Source: an uncultured Bacteroidales bacterium (GTDB lineage Bacteria; Bacteroidota; Bacteroidia; Bacteroidales; Muribaculaceae). Taken from it: a DNA stretch of 64,000 bases. The notes under the pieces were generated by a model that searched no databases, was not told where the DNA came from, and saw nothing but the letters and a program-made list of their open reading frames with translations. Position numbers and translations under genes: made by a program. The DNA is taken from positions 1-64,000 of the forward strand of contig CACYQB010000008.1 in assembly GCA_902776435.1 (NCBI GenBank), given 5' to 3'. Shown piece by piece: positions 61,706 through 64,000 of this stretch (position 1 is its first letter; the number at the start of each line of letters is the position of its first letter).

Positions 61706-61870
61706 AAAAACGTGGCTGTGTCATAATTCTTTTGCCGCAAATTGAATCGCGCTTCGCGCGAGAAATTAAGCAATTTTTTTAATAAAATTAAAATTAAAGT
61801 TTTTGTTTAATTTCTTGGCCGTCAGGCCAATCAAAGCTATAGGCACGGATTATGACACAGCCACGTTTTT
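61706..61870. repeat. TIR-bounded hairpin element, family A, copy 3
   Basis: A 165-base element with perfect 22-base terminal inverted repeats (61706-61727 and 61849-61870, core CGTGGCTGTGTCATAAT). Internal hairpins GCGCTTCGCGC and TTGGCCGTCAGGCCAA match copy 2. It separates two convergent genes, 22 bases after one stop and 17 before the other; the outer stem is preceded and followed by A and T runs, so it should terminate in both directions. Confidence 0.9.
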
Positions 61871-61887
61871 ACTGAATCATCGGCTGG

Positions 61888-64000
61888 CTACTTGAGCATT
61901 TCCTCGACAGCGCGCTCGAGTTGGCGGTCATGGCCGGTGATGTAATCCTCGGGGGTGTTATAGACCTCGACGTCGGGCAGCAGCGGGGTGTTTTCGCAGT
62001 AGTTGCCACGCATGTCCCTGCAACCCACTTGAGGAATACCGAAGACCAGGGTGTTGTCGATCAACGTCTCCCACCACACGGCAGTCATTGTGCCAGGCAC
62101 TGGAGTGCCGATGAGTTTGCCGATGCCTAATTCCTTATATACGAAGGGGAAGCCGTGGCCGTTGCTGTAGTCGTCCTCGCACATGAGTACGCAAGAGGGC
62201 TTGGTCCACTTGTTGAACGGATCGGCGCCAACTACCTTACCATGGGGTACGAAGTCCTGATACTGCTTGCCGCTGAGCAATGTGCACAGGTCATCATGCA
62301 GCCACCCACCACCGTTGTGGCGCTCATCGACAATCACAGCCTTGCGGTTGCGGTTCTTGTCGCTCAGCAACTCACGATAGACGGTGCGGAAACTCTCGCT
62401 GTTCATCTCCTTGACGTGTACGTATGCCAACTGTCCGCCCGAGAGGCTATCTACCAACGCACGGTTACGGTCCACCCAACGCTTGTAGAGCAATTCTTGT
62501 TGCTCGCCCTTGCTGATGGCCTTGACCGTGACGTCAAAGCGCTTCTTGCTCTGGGGATTATAGACGGTGACGCGGATGGGTTTGCCCGCCTTACCGTCAA
62601 GCATCCAGTTATAGTCTTCTCCTGCCGAGATAGTGACACCGTCAATCTTCTCAATGATGCAACCCGGAGTTACACCCGTCTTCTTGACGGCAAAGGGGCC
62701 GCGCTTGATGACCTCCTCGACGAGCAGGCCGTCGCCCTTGTAGGTGTCATCGAGGAAGAGGCCTAAGGCTGCCGTGTTCAAGGTCGGTCCATCAGGCCTA
62801 TAACGGGCACCCGTGTGCGAACCGTTTAACTCGCCGAGCATCTCGCTGAGCATGTCACGGAAGTCGTAATTGTTGTTGATGTATGGCAGGAAACGCTTGT
62901 AATTGTCGCGGTAGCCTTCCCAATCCACACCATGAATGTCCTCGACATAGAATTTGTCCTTGACCTGTTGCCAGATGTGGTTAAACATGTACTCACGCTC
63001 TTCCTGGGGGCGGTAGTTGAAGTTGGCCTCAAAATTAACCGACTCGGGTTTACCCTTGGCCAAGTCCACCTTTTTGATGCCGCTTCCCGTGCAGACGAAC
63101 AAATTCTTGCCGTCCTTGTCGGCAATCATGGGGCCGTAGCCCACACCCTTGAGGACGATTTCGGTCTTGTTCTCGCGCAGGTCATGTTTCCACAGGTCCA
63201 TACCACCTTCGAAGGCGGCCTGATAATACAGCGTGTCACCACCGTTAGACAGCACAGCATCGCCCAAACGAGAGGAGTTCACCGTCATGCGCGCAATGCG
63301 GTCGCGGCAATTCTCCAAGTCAAATTGCAGGGCGGGCACGGCAGGTTTCTCCTCGGTAGCGCCTTTTTTCTTACTCTTCGCGGCTTTCTTCTTGGAGTCC
63401 TTATCCTTGTTTGCCTGCTGATTGCTTGCCTCCTTTTTCTTTTCTTTCTGGGCCTCCTCGAGCATGACCTTTTCCTCCTTGGTCATGCGGAAGCGCTCGT
63501 AAGCGTCCAGGTCAAAGAACATGATGTAGATATCGTCCTCGGCGCCCCAACTGCCGTGACTGCGGTAACCTGCACGGTCGCTGGTGAAAATCATTGCCTT
63601 GCCACCCAGGACCCACTTGGCGTTACCCTCATTGTATCCGCTCTCGGTCAAGTTGTGGATTTCGCCATTGCCGCTGGCGTTGACCAGCGCCACGTCCTGA
63701 CTGTTCCAGCCACCCGTGCCGATGTAGGAAGAGAGGAGCCAACGGCTATCAGGACTCCACTCATACCACACGTCGCCGTCACTGTAAGAATAGATGTACT
63801 TGCCGTCCATCAAGGTGCGGACAGCCTTGCTCTTGACATCCACCGCACGCAAGGTGGCACGGTCCTCGAGAAATGCCACGCTCTTGCCATCGGGGCTGTA
63901 GGCAGGCTGAATAGAGGTGTGACCCGTGTTGGTGAGTTGAACTTCTTCCAGGTCGGTGGCGTAGGTGAACAATTTCTCATCCTTGTTCTTGATGGAGGTC
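61888..64000 (-). CDS. Tricorn-like S41 family protease, partial (N-terminus outside)
   Basis: The frame is open to the right edge (704 codons present); the N-terminus is missing. From the left of the protein: beta-propeller repeats (YSPDGKSVAFLED, WSPDSRWLLSSY, FTSDRAGYRSHG), a Lys/Ala/Glu-rich linker (about 166-205 of the visible part), a second propeller part, the tricorn helical core (FNHIWQQVKDKFYVEDIHGVDW), a PDZ-like domain (GVTPGCIIEKIDG), and the S41 catalytic domain with AVIVDERHNGGGW and the nucleophile region CEDDYSNGHGFPF. Related proteins are periplasmic peptidases that degrade peptides. Confidence 0.92.
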   Translation of the reverse strand, partial: TSIKNKDEKLFTYATDLEEVQLTNTGHTSIQPAYSPDGKSVAFLEDRATLRAVDVKSKAVRTLMDGKYIYSYSDGDVWYEWSPDSRWLLSSYIGTGGWNSQDVALVNASGNGEIHNLTESGYNEGNAKWVLGGKAMIFTSDRAGYRSHGSWGAEDDIYIMFFDLDAYERFRMTKEEKVMLEEAQKEKKKEASNQQANKDKDSKKKAAKSKKKGATEEKPAVPALQFDLENCRDRIARMTVNSSRLGDAVLSNGGDTLYYQAAFEGGMDLWKHDLRENKTEIVLKGVGYGPMIADKDGKNLFVCTGSGIKKVDLAKGKPESVNFEANFNYRPQEEREYMFNHIWQQVKDKFYVEDIHGVDWEGYRDNYKRFLPYINNNYDFRDMLSEMLGELNGSHTGARYRPDGPTLNTAALGLFLDDTYKGDGLLVEEVIKRGPFAVKKTGVTPGCIIEKIDGVTISAGEDYNWMLDGKAGKPIRVTVYNPQSKKRFDVTVKAISKGEQQELLYKRWVDRNRALVDSLSGGQLAYVHVKEMNSESFRTVYRELLSDKNRNRKAVIVDERHNGGGWLHDDLCTLLSGKQYQDFVPHGKVVGADPFNKWTKPSCVLMCEDDYSNGHGFPFVYKELGIGKLIGTPVPGTMTAVWWETLIDNTLVFGIPQVGCRDMRGNYCENTPLLPDVEVYNTPEDYITGHDRQLERAVEEMLK

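Overview
The window reads as a chromosomal segment of a Bacteroidales bacterium, most like Muribaculaceae or Prevotellaceae from gut or rumen. The evidence is: promoters of the Bacteroidetes form (TTTG, about 20 bases, TAnnTTTG) in front of many genes; a type IX secretion (T9SS) sortase PorU; C10 (streptopain-like) proteases and CotH proteins ending in dockerin-type repeats; SusE-like modules; and a set of typical Bacteroidetes housekeeping genes (rex, sufE, hpt, adk, frr). There are no rRNA genes, no phage and no CRISPR array. Family names below come from reading the translated sequence; no database search was run.

Layout. 1-7.8 kb (minus strand): a C25 cysteine peptidase cut by the left edge, a FAH-fold enzyme, the redox repressor Rex, and a second C25 peptidase that looks like PorU itself. 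7.8-13.5 kb: a probable operon of TolC, HlyD and two ABC-2 permeases without an ATPase gene, followed by a phosphopantetheinyl transferase. 13.6-32.4 kb: a secreted and surface-protein region with a DUF3108 protein, a small cohesin-like protein with a T9SS-like tail, CotH-dockerin, C10-dockerin, a 2323-residue repeat protein with a T9SS-like tail, two small unknown genes, and a second C10-dockerin that borrows modules from the giant protein. 32.5-48.4 kb: PIG-L deacetylase, a TPR protein plus outer-membrane barrel, a PpiD/SurA-type foldase, SufE, two tandem POT peptide transporters, a RAYT transposase fused to a Rossmann/SLOG-like domain between two ~100 bp REP elements, then hpt-adk-yihY. 48.5-64 kb: tRNA-Leu(UAA), NAD(P)HX repair enzyme, a second CotH-dockerin, tRNA-Lys(UUU), an AT-rich insert with an unknown secreted protein and a DUF4143 ATPase flanked by two matching gene remnants, a DUF6056 membrane protein, frr, an M16 peptidase, an S24/XRE repressor, a phospholipase C/nuclease-like protein, and a tricorn-like S41 protease cut by the right edge.

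How the parts may fit. PorU would process T9SS cargo. The giant repeat protein and the cohesin-like protein carry short C-terminal domains of T9SS style, while two C10 proteases and two CotH proteins carry paired dockerin repeats instead. One T9SS-tailed cohesin-like protein encoded next to dockerin-tailed enzymes suggests a surface-display scheme in which a sorted cohesin receptor captures dockerin enzymes. This is inference and is the most testable system-level idea here.

Intergenic DNA is rich in structured repeats: a ~140-165 bp family with terminal inverted repeats (three copies), a ~205-245 bp MITE-like family (two copies), and composite REP repeats on both sides of the giant gene. The composite repeats share the GCGAGCC...GGCTCGC palindrome with the REP elements flanking the RAYT-fusion gene, which makes that gene a candidate mobiliser of the dispersed palindromes.
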